Assembly: GCA_035711865.1 (NCBI GenBank)
Contig: DASTBT010000061.1
Coordinates: 1 to 21,634 of the forward strand
Direction of reading: 5' to 3'
Length of the DNA stretch: 21,634 nucleotides
Source of the DNA: JAOUEA01 sp035711865
Lineage (GTDB): Bacteria > Actinomycetota > UBA4738 > HRBIN12
Position numbers and translations under genes: made by a program. Every line of letters starts with the position of its first letter. Position 1 is the first letter of the stretch. A model generated the notes under the pieces. That model saw only the letters and a list, made by a program, of their open reading frames with translations. It searched no databases and had not been told where the DNA came from. Positions 1 to 5,574 of this stretch are shown one piece after another.

Positions 1-495
1 GCCGACGCGTTCATCTCGTCGGGCGGCGTCTCGGTGGGGGAGCGCGACGTGGTGAAGGCGGCGTTCTTCCGCCGCGGCGACATCGACTTCTACAAGGTGG
101 CGATGCAACCGGGCATGCCGCAGGGGTTCGGCCAGATCGAAGGGAAGCCGTACTTCGGCCTGCCGGGCAACCCGGTGAGTGTGTTCGTGAGCCTCGAGCT
201 CTTCGTGCGACCGGCGATGCTGAAGATGATGGGGCGCACCCAGCTCGACCGCCCGCAGGTGAGCGCCACGCTCACCGCCGACGTCGCAGGTCCGGTGGGC
301 AAGATGCAGTACGCCCGGGTGATCGTCGAGCGAGGCCACGACGGGTGGATCGCGACCCCGACCGGCGGCCGGGGATCGAACCTGATCTCCACCGTCGCCC
401 GGGCGAACGGGCTCGCGATGATTCCACCGGGCACCCAGACGGCGCCGGCCGGATCGCCGGTGCAGGTGATGGTCTTCCGCACCGGGGAAGACTGA
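1..495 (+). CDS. moeA: MoeA/Glp (gephyrin-like) molybdopterin molybdenumtransferase family, 5' truncated
   Basis: The reading frame is open from base 1 and stops at TGA 493-495, so the gene begins upstream and only the last 164 residues are visible. MoeA inserts molybdate into adenylylated molybdopterin in the cytoplasm. Seen here are the MoeA signatures SSGGVSVGERD near residue 6, KVAMQPGMPQGFG near residue 37, and GLPGNPVSVFVSLELFVRP, followed by the C-terminal domain IV beta barrel. The gene lies 4 nt before moaC and just upstream of a SepX/GlpR-type gene. In Streptomyces and corynebacteria the MoeA paralogue beside this receptor (Glp) acts in cell division with SepF. The product may therefore be Glp, or may do both jobs. 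The family call is firm; the choice between MoeA and Glp cannot be made from a fragment. Confidence 0.93.
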   Translation, partial: ADAFISSGGVSVGERDVVKAAFFRRGDIDFYKVAMQPGMPQGFGQIEGKPYFGLPGNPVSVFVSLELFVRPAMLKMMGRTQLDRPQVSATLTADVAGPVGKMQYARVIVERGHDGWIATPTGGRGSNLISTVARANGLAMIPPGTQTAPAGSPVQVMVFRTGED

Positions 496-499
496 GGCG

Positions 500-970
500 A
501 TGAGCGATCAGGCCGGGGCCGACGGGGTCACCCGGATCGTGGAGGTCGGCGCCAAGCCCGAGACCGATCGCACCGCGACCGCCGAGTGCTGGGTGATCAC
601 GACCCCCGAAGCGGTGGGGCACCTCGTGGCCGGCACGAAGAAGGGCGATCCGATCCAGACGGCGAAGATCGCGGGCGTGACCGGGGTGAAGCAGACGCCG
701 GCCCTCCTGCCGCACTGCCACCCGATCCGGGTGACGGGCGCAGACGTCGTGATCGATCCCGACGCGGCCAACGGGCGGTTCCGCATCGAGACGACGGTTC
801 GGGCGACCGACCGCACCGGCGTCGAGATGGAGGCCCTCACCGCCGCCGCGGTGGCCGCGCTCTCCCTGTACGACACCGCGAAGGCGTTCGACCGAGCCGC
901 CCGCATCGACCGGTTGCGCCTGCTGACGAAGACCGGTGGCAAGAGCGGCGACTACGTCGCCGACGCCTGA
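500..970 (+). CDS. moaC: MoaC, cyclic pyranopterin monophosphate synthase
   Basis: MoaC converts 3',8-cyclo-7,8-dihydro-GTP, made by MoaA, into cyclic pyranopterin monophosphate, the first stable molybdopterin intermediate. The 156-residue length is normal. Motifs run in family order: TAKIAGVTGVKQT with K64 (equivalent of E. coli K51), LLPHCHP (71-75), GVEMEALTAAAVAALSLYD (107-125) with D125 and K128 (equivalents of E. coli D128/K131), and a C-terminal TKTGGKSGD. All catalytic positions I know of are present. It starts 4 nt after the moeA/glp stop, and GGGGAAG at 484-490 is a plausible ribosome binding site, so the two are probably co-transcribed. The N terminus (RIVEVGAK) is a variant of the usual VDVSxK strand. 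MoaA, MoaD and MoaE are not in the window. Confidence 0.96.
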   Translation: MSDQAGADGVTRIVEVGAKPETDRTATAECWVITTPEAVGHLVAGTKKGDPIQTAKIAGVTGVKQTPALLPHCHPIRVTGADVVIDPDAANGRFRIETTVRATDRTGVEMEALTAAAVAALSLYDTAKAFDRAARIDRLRLLTKTGGKSGDYVADA

Positions 971-1067
971 ACGGGCACTTCGCCGTAGCCCGGATCGGGG
1001 ACCGCCGCATCTCTCCGATCCGCATGAAGCGCGATCCGACCTGAACGGTTTGGGTCCGGGTGGCCGC

Positions 1068-1102
1068 TTGTGAAAAAGTTCCGAGAATCACACTGATGTG
1101 AT
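1068..1102. promoter_or_regulatory. Cluster of three TGTGA/TCACA half-sites (candidate operator) upstream of sepX-like gene
   Basis: TGTGA occurs at 1069-1073, TCACA at 1088-1092 and TGTGA at 1097-1101. The last two form a perfect inverted repeat, ATCACA-CTGA-TGTGAT (1087-1102). The first and second form TGTGA-N14-TCACA. The leading TTGTGAA matches one half of the Rex consensus, but its partner (TTCCGAG) does not match. The cluster sits just upstream of the putative extended -10 at 1122-1130, where an operator would be expected. The binding factor is unknown. Confidence 0.4.
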
Positions 1103-1121
1103 CGCTTCCCCCTATATCTGG

Positions 1122-1130
1122 TGCTAGCGT
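1122..1130 (+). promoter_or_regulatory. Putative extended -10 (TGC TAGCGT) for sepX-like gene
   Basis: TGCTAGCGT matches the extended -10 form TGnTAnnnT used repeatedly in this window. It predicts a start near 1137 and a leader of about 50 nt carrying the GGGAGG ribosome site at 1177-1182. No clear -35 was found. This is inference from pattern only. Confidence 0.4.
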
Positions 1131-1188
1131 CGGCTCCCAGCCTAGATGTGGTAGCGCCAACGGTCACCGACCCCACGGGAGGCTGGGC

Positions 1189-1770
1189 GTGGAGTGGTTG
1201 CCCCTCGCGGTCTTGGGCATCATGTGGGCGGCGTTCTTGCTGCCGACGAAGAGCAAGGCGTCGACCCCGCAGGGGTCGGTCGGGGACTTCGAACGCAGGA
1301 TGGAGCTGTTGGCGCAGGCCGAGGCACACGGCACGGAAGGCCGCTGGATCGTCACCCCCCGCAAGGGCGTGCGGTTCATGGGACCCACCGAACGGAACCG
1401 GGCGCGCGCCCGGCAGCGCCGTCGACAGGTCTTCACCTTCCTGCTCGAGGCGATCGCGATCACGTTCCTGATCGGTCTCGTGCCGCCGCTCCGGGTCGCG
1501 TGGGCGGTCACTGGCGGGCTGGCGGCCCTGCTCGCCCTCTACGTCTGGCTGCTGCTCACGATGAAGCACCGCGAGGCGACGTACCGCACCTCGCCGCACC
1601 GCCACCCGAAGGTGCACGCCGCTCCATCTCGCCCTGCGCCATCGCCGCGATACGTGGCGGAAGGCCGCAGCACCTGGGCACGCCCGAGCTTCAACGGGCT
1701 CGGCACGCTCGACGAGGGCGATCGCGTGCACGTCGTGGTGCGCACCGGCGAGGCCGTCGCCCGCGCCTGA
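1189..1770 (+). CDS. sepX: SepX/GlpR-type divisome membrane protein
   Basis: The 193-residue protein has an N-terminal membrane segment (about 3-19, LPLAVLGIMWAAFLLP). The next block, SVGDFERRMELL (30-41), resembles the conserved segment after TM1 in actinobacterial SepX/GlpR proteins. A basic stretch RARARQRRRQ (71-80) precedes two more membrane helices (about 81-101 and 104-125). The C terminus is Pro/His/Arg-rich and ends in a short soluble tail. In Streptomyces SepX helps stabilise the FtsZ ring, and in Corynebacterium the homologue GlpR is the membrane receptor of the MoeA-like protein Glp. The neighbourhood moeA-moaC-sepX matches the known synteny, minus the usual rimJ-type acetyltransferase. 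GTG is chosen as start because GGGAGG lies 6 nt upstream and no in-frame upstream start is credible. The family call rests on motif memory, topology and context. Confidence 0.72.
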   Translation: MEWLPLAVLGIMWAAFLLPTKSKASTPQGSVGDFERRMELLAQAEAHGTEGRWIVTPRKGVRFMGPTERNRARARQRRRQVFTFLLEAIAITFLIGLVPPLRVAWAVTGGLAALLALYVWLLLTMKHREATYRTSPHRHPKVHAAPSRPAPSPRYVAEGRSTWARPSFNGLGTLDEGDRVHVVVRTGEAVARA

Positions 1771-1780
1771 GCGGCCCGGC

Positions 1781-2416
1781 GTGACGCTCGATGACCTCAC
1801 CCGCGACCTGCACTCCCGCTTCGACGCGAAGGTCGCCGCGCGCGAGCAGGCGTTGCCCGCAGCGCGACGATCGATCCGTGCGAGCGCGAACGCGATCCGG
1901 GCGGTGCATCGCGGTGAGCTCGACCGAGCCGACGAGCTGATCGGCGAGTCGAGGGCCGCGCTCGACGAGGGCTTGGCCGCGGTGGCCTCGCATCCCGACG
2001 TGCGGTTCGCCGGGTACCTGCAGGACGCTCAGAAGGAGTACGTGGAGGCGCGGGTCACGCGTGCCCTCGTCGCCGGCGATCCGCTCCCCGGCCCCGAGGA
2101 GCTCGGCGTCGAGGACGCTCCCTATCTCAACGGCGTCGCCGAGGCGATCGGGGAAGGCCGCCGGCACATCCTCGACCTGCTCCGAGCCGGCGAGGTGGAA
2201 CGCGCCCAGAGCATGCTCGACGTGTTGGAGGACCTCTACGGCGTGCTCGTCACGATGGACTACCCCGATGCGATCACGCTGAACCTGCGGCGATCGACCG
2301 ACGTCGCGCGTTCGTTGACCGAGAAGACCCGTGGGGACCTGGCGATCGCGGCGATGCAGCGGGGCATCGAACGGGCGCTCGACGAACACGCGCGGCGCCT
2401 CGAGGACGGCGCCTGA
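1781..2416 (+). CDS. Bacterial translin/TRAX-like protein
   Basis: The all-helical protein of 211 residues fits the translin/TRAX family (RNA-binding proteins; TRAX is the ribonuclease subunit of eukaryotic C3PO). Visible blocks are an early AIRAVHRGELDRADEL helix (38-53), QKEYVEARVTRAL (84-96), YLNGVAEAIGEGRRHILDLLR (115-135), and LYGVLVTMDYPDAI followed by LRRSTDVARSLTEKTRGDL (152-187). The EYVEA motif carries the two glutamates that are catalytic in TRAX (here E86 and E89). The third TRAX acidic site probably aligns with E121 or nearby. Length is close to archaeal translin-like proteins. The GTG start lies 10 nt after the sepX-like stop, suggesting one transcript, although no strong ribosome site is seen. 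Automated pipelines often mislabel this family as a haloacid dehalogenase; no HAD motif is present. Confidence 0.8.
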   Translation: MTLDDLTRDLHSRFDAKVAAREQALPAARRSIRASANAIRAVHRGELDRADELIGESRAALDEGLAAVASHPDVRFAGYLQDAQKEYVEARVTRALVAGDPLPGPEELGVEDAPYLNGVAEAIGEGRRHILDLLRAGEVERAQSMLDVLEDLYGVLVTMDYPDAITLNLRRSTDVARSLTEKTRGDLAIAAMQRGIERALDEHARRLEDGA

Positions 2417-2443
2417 TCCGCCCTCTGCCGCGACGGACCCCTT

Positions 2444-2452
2444 TGCTACGCT
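2444..2452 (+). promoter_or_regulatory. Putative extended -10 (TGC TACGCT) of the tRNA-Ala gene
   Basis: TGCTACGCT lies 10 nt before the mature tRNA 5' end and would start transcription near 2459. It begins 28 nt after the translin-like stop codon. No convincing -35 was found. Confidence 0.5.
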
Positions 2453-2462
2453 GGTCGCCCCT

Positions 2463-2536
2463 GGGGGTGTAGCTCAGCCCGGTAGAGCGCTGCCTTCGCA
2501 CGGCAGAGGTCGACGGTTCGAATCCGTTCACCTCCA
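2463..2536 (+). tRNA. tRNA-Ala (anticodon CGC)
   Basis: Folding by eye gives a complete cloverleaf. The acceptor GGGGGTG (2463-2469) pairs with CACCTCC (2529-2535). The D stem is GCTC/GAGC with GG in the loop, and the anticodon stem is CTGCC/GGCAG. Anticodon CGC (2497-2499) follows T33 and reads GCG, alanine. The T stem is GACGG/CCGTT around TTCGAAT. The only acceptor wobble is G3-U70, the classic alanine identity pair, which confirms the assignment. Discriminator A is 2536. The next bases are CCCA, so the CCA tail is not encoded in register and must be added by CCA-transferase. Confidence 0.96.
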
Positions 2537-2579
2537 CCCAGGCGTCGTTGCTGCGGAAAACCGCAGGTCAGCGGGTAGT

Positions 2580-2588
2580 TGTTAGACT
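2580..2588 (+). promoter_or_regulatory. Putative extended -10 (TGT TAGACT) for the methyltransferase gene
   Basis: TGTTAGACT ends 15 nt before the ATG at 2604, predicting a start near 2595 and a leader of only about 9 nt. There is no purine-rich ribosome site between it and the ATG, which supports a near-leaderless transcript separate from the tRNA. Confidence 0.45.
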
Positions 2589-2603
2589 GCTCCTCCAACC
2601 TGC

Positions 2604-3479
2604 ATGAGTACGACTCGAGACGATCCGAGACGAGATGAAGAAGGGGCGACGCCGAAGCCGCACCGGCTTCCTCGTCCCCGAGATCTCTTGGCGGCCGTCG
2701 ACGGCTCGGTGCACTTCGGGCACGCGGTGGGCTACTACGACGAGACCCGCGGGCTCTCCCCCGAGGTCCAGGCCGAGACGGCTCGTTTGCTCGCGGCGGA
2801 GCTTCCGGGTGCCTCCCGGGTACTGGAGGTCGGTGCGGGCACCGGCCTCGTGACGGTTCCATTGGCCGAGGCGGGCATCCCGATGACCGGCATCGATCTC
2901 GCCGACGGCATGCTCGGATCCCTCCGGAACAAGGCGGCGGCTGCCGGGGTGTCCGTTCCCATCGCCGTCGCAGACGCGGTGCGGCTTCCGTTCGGGGACG
3001 ACGTCTTCGACGGTCTCGTGATGCGCCACGTGTTGCACCTCGTCGCCGGCTGGCACGCCGCCCTCGAGGAGGTCGTGCGCGTCGTGCGGCCCGGCGGCAC
3101 GTTCCTGGTGAGCATCACGGACTACACGGGCCTCTATCACACGTTGCAGGAGCGGTTCCTGACGGCGGCGGGAGGGCTGCCGATCGCGGTGGGCCTGCGG
3201 CCCGACGACCCCGAGCGCCTCGAGCAGGTGATGGCCGCTCACGGTGCGACCGGCCGCGTGCTGCCGGTCGTCCGCGGAAGACGCACGCTCACGATCTCCG
3301 CGTTCTTGCGGAACATGGAGCGTGGCCTCTACACGTGGACCTGGGCTGCATCGCCGAGGACCCGCCGGCACGCGGTCCGCGAGGTCCGTCGCTGGGCGCG
3401 CCGGAACATCGGCAAGCTCGATCGGCCGGTGGAGCCCGAGTTCGAGATCGAGTGGCGAGCGTTCCGGTTGGTGACCTGA
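2604..3479 (+). CDS. Class I SAM-dependent methyltransferase
   Basis: The 291-residue protein has a Rossmann methyltransferase core. Motif I is LEVGAGTGLV (74-83), the acidic end of strand 2 is in GIDLADGML, the post-I region ends AVADAVRLPF, motif IV is DGLVMRHVLHLV, and the motif after it is VVRPGGTFLVSI. This layout is that of the UbiE/Methyltransf_11 group acting on small molecules. The substrate cannot be read from sequence. A variable N-terminal extension (1-40, rich in R, D and P) and a C-terminal region of basic helices (about 235-275, many Arg) flank the core. The ATG start is preferred because the putative -10 lies just upstream and the earlier sequence is tRNA trailer. It is monocistronic: tRNA on one side and a separate promoter on the other. 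Confidence 0.85.
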   Translation: MSTTRDDPRRDEEGATPKPHRLPRPRDLLAAVDGSVHFGHAVGYYDETRGLSPEVQAETARLLAAELPGASRVLEVGAGTGLVTVPLAEAGIPMTGIDLADGMLGSLRNKAAAAGVSVPIAVADAVRLPFGDDVFDGLVMRHVLHLVAGWHAALEEVVRVVRPGGTFLVSITDYTGLYHTLQERFLTAAGGLPIAVGLRPDDPERLEQVMAAHGATGRVLPVVRGRRTLTISAFLRNMERGLYTWTWAASPRTRRHAVREVRRWARRNIGKLDRPVEPEFEIEWRAFRLVT

Positions 3480-3544
3480 GGGTCACCCGCATCCTGCGTC
3501 TCGACACCGTCGCGGGCATCGCCAGGAGGTGAGGCGCCGGCCGT

Positions 3545-3550
3545 TAGCCT
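3545..3550 (+). promoter_or_regulatory. Putative -10 (TAGCCT) giving a leaderless decarboxylase mRNA
   Basis: TAGCCT ends exactly 6 nt before ATG 3557. In the usual -12 to -7 geometry, position +1 would be the A of that ATG. This favours ATG 3557 over the in-frame GTG at 3551. Confidence 0.5.
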
Positions 3551-3556
3551 GTGTCG

Positions 3557-4795
3557 ATGGCGGCGACGACGACCGGTGAGCGAACGTGGTGGGCGAGGCC
3601 CGGCCTCGAGGTGCGCGACGGCCGGCTGACGATCGCCGGGCGCGATGCCGAACGAACCGCCCGGGAGCACGGCACGCCGCTGTTCGTCTACGACCTCGAG
3701 CGTGCTCGCGAACAGGCGGAAGCGCTCCGTGATGCCTTCGCTGCCGCCGACGTGCGCGGGATGGTGCGCTACGCACTGAAGGCGCAGCGTGAGCCCGGCT
3801 TCCTTCGGTTCCTGCGCGAGCACGCCCCGTTCGTCGGTCTCGACGTGTGCTCACCTGGCGAGCTGAACTGGGCGCTCGAGCACGGGTGGGCACCCGAGCA
3901 GATCAGCTACACGGGCACGAACCTGTCGGATCGGGATCTGGCCCGCATCCTGCCGACCGGGTGTCACCTCAACGTCGACCTGCTGTCGCAGCTCGACCGG
4001 GTGGGCCGAGCGGACCCGGGTCGCAGGATCGGCATACGGATCAACCCCCGGGCGGGCGCCACCCACGCCGGCGGGAGTGAGAGCGCGTACGCGGGCTCGA
4101 AGCCGACGAAGTTCGGCATCTATCCGGAGCGGCTGCCCCAAGCGCTCGAGATCGCGCGGCGACACGACCTCACGGTCGACACGGTGCACGTGCACTCGGG
4201 CTACCTCTACTTCGACGACTCGCTCGACGTGATCGACGAGGTGATGCGCCGTGTCGCCGAGGCGACCTCGACGCTGCTCGACGCCGGGTGCCCGATCACG
4301 GAGGTGAACACGGGCGGCGGTCTCGGTGTGCCGTTCCGCCCCGGCGACGAGCCGCTCGACCTCGCCGCCTGGGCGGGCGTCATGGCGCGCCGGTTCGGAC
4401 CTCTCGGGGTTGCGGTCGCCACCGAGCCGGGGGAGTTCATCGCGAAGCAGTCCGGCGTGCACCTCGCCGAGGTCGTGACCGTCGAGGATCGTGAGGGCAC
4501 GGTGTTCGTCGGCCTCGACACGGGATGGAACGTGCTGAACGAGCACTTCGTCTACCGCATCCCGTTCTTCCCGATCCTGTGTCGCGCCGCCGACGAGGCT
4601 CCCGTGCACGAGGTGACGTTCTCCGGTCACATCAACGAGGGGCCGGACCTGTTCGCCGAGCAGCACCCGTTCCCCGAGGTGCACGAGGGCGACATCGTGG
4701 CGTTGCCGAACGTCGGGGCGTACAACGCATCGATGACCTCGGTGCACTGTCTGCGCGAGCCGGCTCCTGCGGTGCTGTTCGAGGACCGGGTGTGA
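3557..4795 (+). CDS. PLP-dependent decarboxylase, fold III, diaminopimelate-decarboxylase-like paralogue
   Basis: The 412-residue protein follows the DapDC/ODC fold. YALKAQ contains the PLP lysine K75, HVHSGYL is the barrel histidine region, NTGGGLG and EPGEF are the phosphate-binding loops, and a C-terminal beta barrel follows. True LysA has a Cys-Glu pair in a CESxD motif near the C terminus. Here the aligned segment reads GHINEGPD (357-364), so Asn360 replaces the catalytic Cys while Glu361 and Asp364 stay. That points to a paralogue with another amino-acid substrate or with altered chemistry rather than lysine synthesis. Its stop overlaps the next gene's start (GTGA), so the two are coupled. 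An in-frame GTG at 3551 is an alternative start; ATG 3557 fits the promoter better. Confidence 0.85.
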   Translation: MAATTTGERTWWARPGLEVRDGRLTIAGRDAERTAREHGTPLFVYDLERAREQAEALRDAFAAADVRGMVRYALKAQREPGFLRFLREHAPFVGLDVCSPGELNWALEHGWAPEQISYTGTNLSDRDLARILPTGCHLNVDLLSQLDRVGRADPGRRIGIRINPRAGATHAGGSESAYAGSKPTKFGIYPERLPQALEIARRHDLTVDTVHVHSGYLYFDDSLDVIDEVMRRVAEATSTLLDAGCPITEVNTGGGLGVPFRPGDEPLDLAAWAGVMARRFGPLGVAVATEPGEFIAKQSGVHLAEVVTVEDREGTVFVGLDTGWNVLNEHFVYRIPFFPILCRAADEAPVHEVTFSGHINEGPDLFAEQHPFPEVHEGDIVALPNVGAYNASMTSVHCLREPAPAVLFEDRV

Positions 4796-5574
4796 CGGGC
4801 GGCGCCGCGCTGCCGGTCGCCCATCGGTGGTGGCGGTCGCACGACTCCGGTGACGGGGTCACGTTGCTCGTCGAGGCCCACATCACCCCGATGCTCGAGT
4901 CCAACGTGTGGCACGTGCGAGGACGGGACGCCGACCTGGTCGTCGACACCGCGAACGGCATCGGAAGGCTCCGCCCGGTGGTCGACGAGCTCGCGGGCGG
5001 GCGCCCGGTGATCGCCGTCGCGACCCACGGGCACTTCGATCACGTCGGAGGCCTCGCGGAGTTCGACGACCGTCGATGCCACGAAGCCGACGCCGCCGAG
5101 ACACGCGATCCGTTCCCGGTGAGGATCGACCGCGACGACCAGCCCGCCGGCGTCGACGAGATGTTCGCGTACTACGGCTTCGAGGTGCCCGAGCGCACGA
5201 TCGCGGCGTCGCCGTCCACCGGCTTCGACGTCGCCGCATGGGTCGCGCCCGGTGCCGATGCGACCTCGTTCGTGGCCGACGGCGACGTGATCGACTTGGG
5301 GGACCGGCGCCTCGAGGTGCTGCATCTGCCCGGGCACACGCCCGGCTCGATCGCGCTCTGGGAGCCCGACGCTCGACTGCTCTTCAGCGGCGACACGGTC
5401 TACGTCGACGCCCGCCTCGGGTTCGACGACCTCGACGCCGCGGACGCGTCGCTCGCCCGGCTGGCGGCGCTGCCGGTGCGACGGGTGCACGCCGGGCACG
5501 ACCGTAGCTTCGACGGAGACGAGCTGGGCTTGCTCCTCGACGGCCTGCTCCACGGCGGCCTGGCCGCGCTCTAG
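4792..5574 (+). CDS. Metallo-beta-lactamase-fold hydrolase (glyoxalase II-like)
   Basis: The 260-residue hydrolase keeps the full metal set of the MBL superfamily: THGHFDH (H79, H81, D83, H84), H182 in PGHTPGS, D201 in FSGDTVY, and H236 near the C terminus in HAGHD. This is a dinuclear-metal pattern typical of thioesterase or lactonase members, and there is no signal peptide. GTG 4792 is chosen because it makes a 4-nt GTGA overlap with the decarboxylase stop. Coupling suggests both enzymes act on one compound or on product and by-product. The last codon, TAG 5572-5574, lies in a CTAG that is also the stop of the convergent gene. The substrate is unknown. Confidence 0.88.
   Translation: MTGGAALPVAHRWWRSHDSGDGVTLLVEAHITPMLESNVWHVRGRDADLVVDTANGIGRLRPVVDELAGGRPVIAVATHGHFDHVGGLAEFDDRRCHEADAAETRDPFPVRIDRDDQPAGVDEMFAYYGFEVPERTIAASPSTGFDVAAWVAPGADATSFVADGDVIDLGDRRLEVLHLPGHTPGSIALWEPDARLLFSGDTVYVDARLGFDDLDAADASLARLAALPVRRVHAGHDRSFDGDELGLLLDGLLHGGLAAL

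Noticed and set aside
1068..1085. Rex operator (TTGTGAANNNNTTCACAA)
   Set aside because: Only the left half matches; the right half reads TTCCGAG. Kept only as an unspecified half-site cluster.
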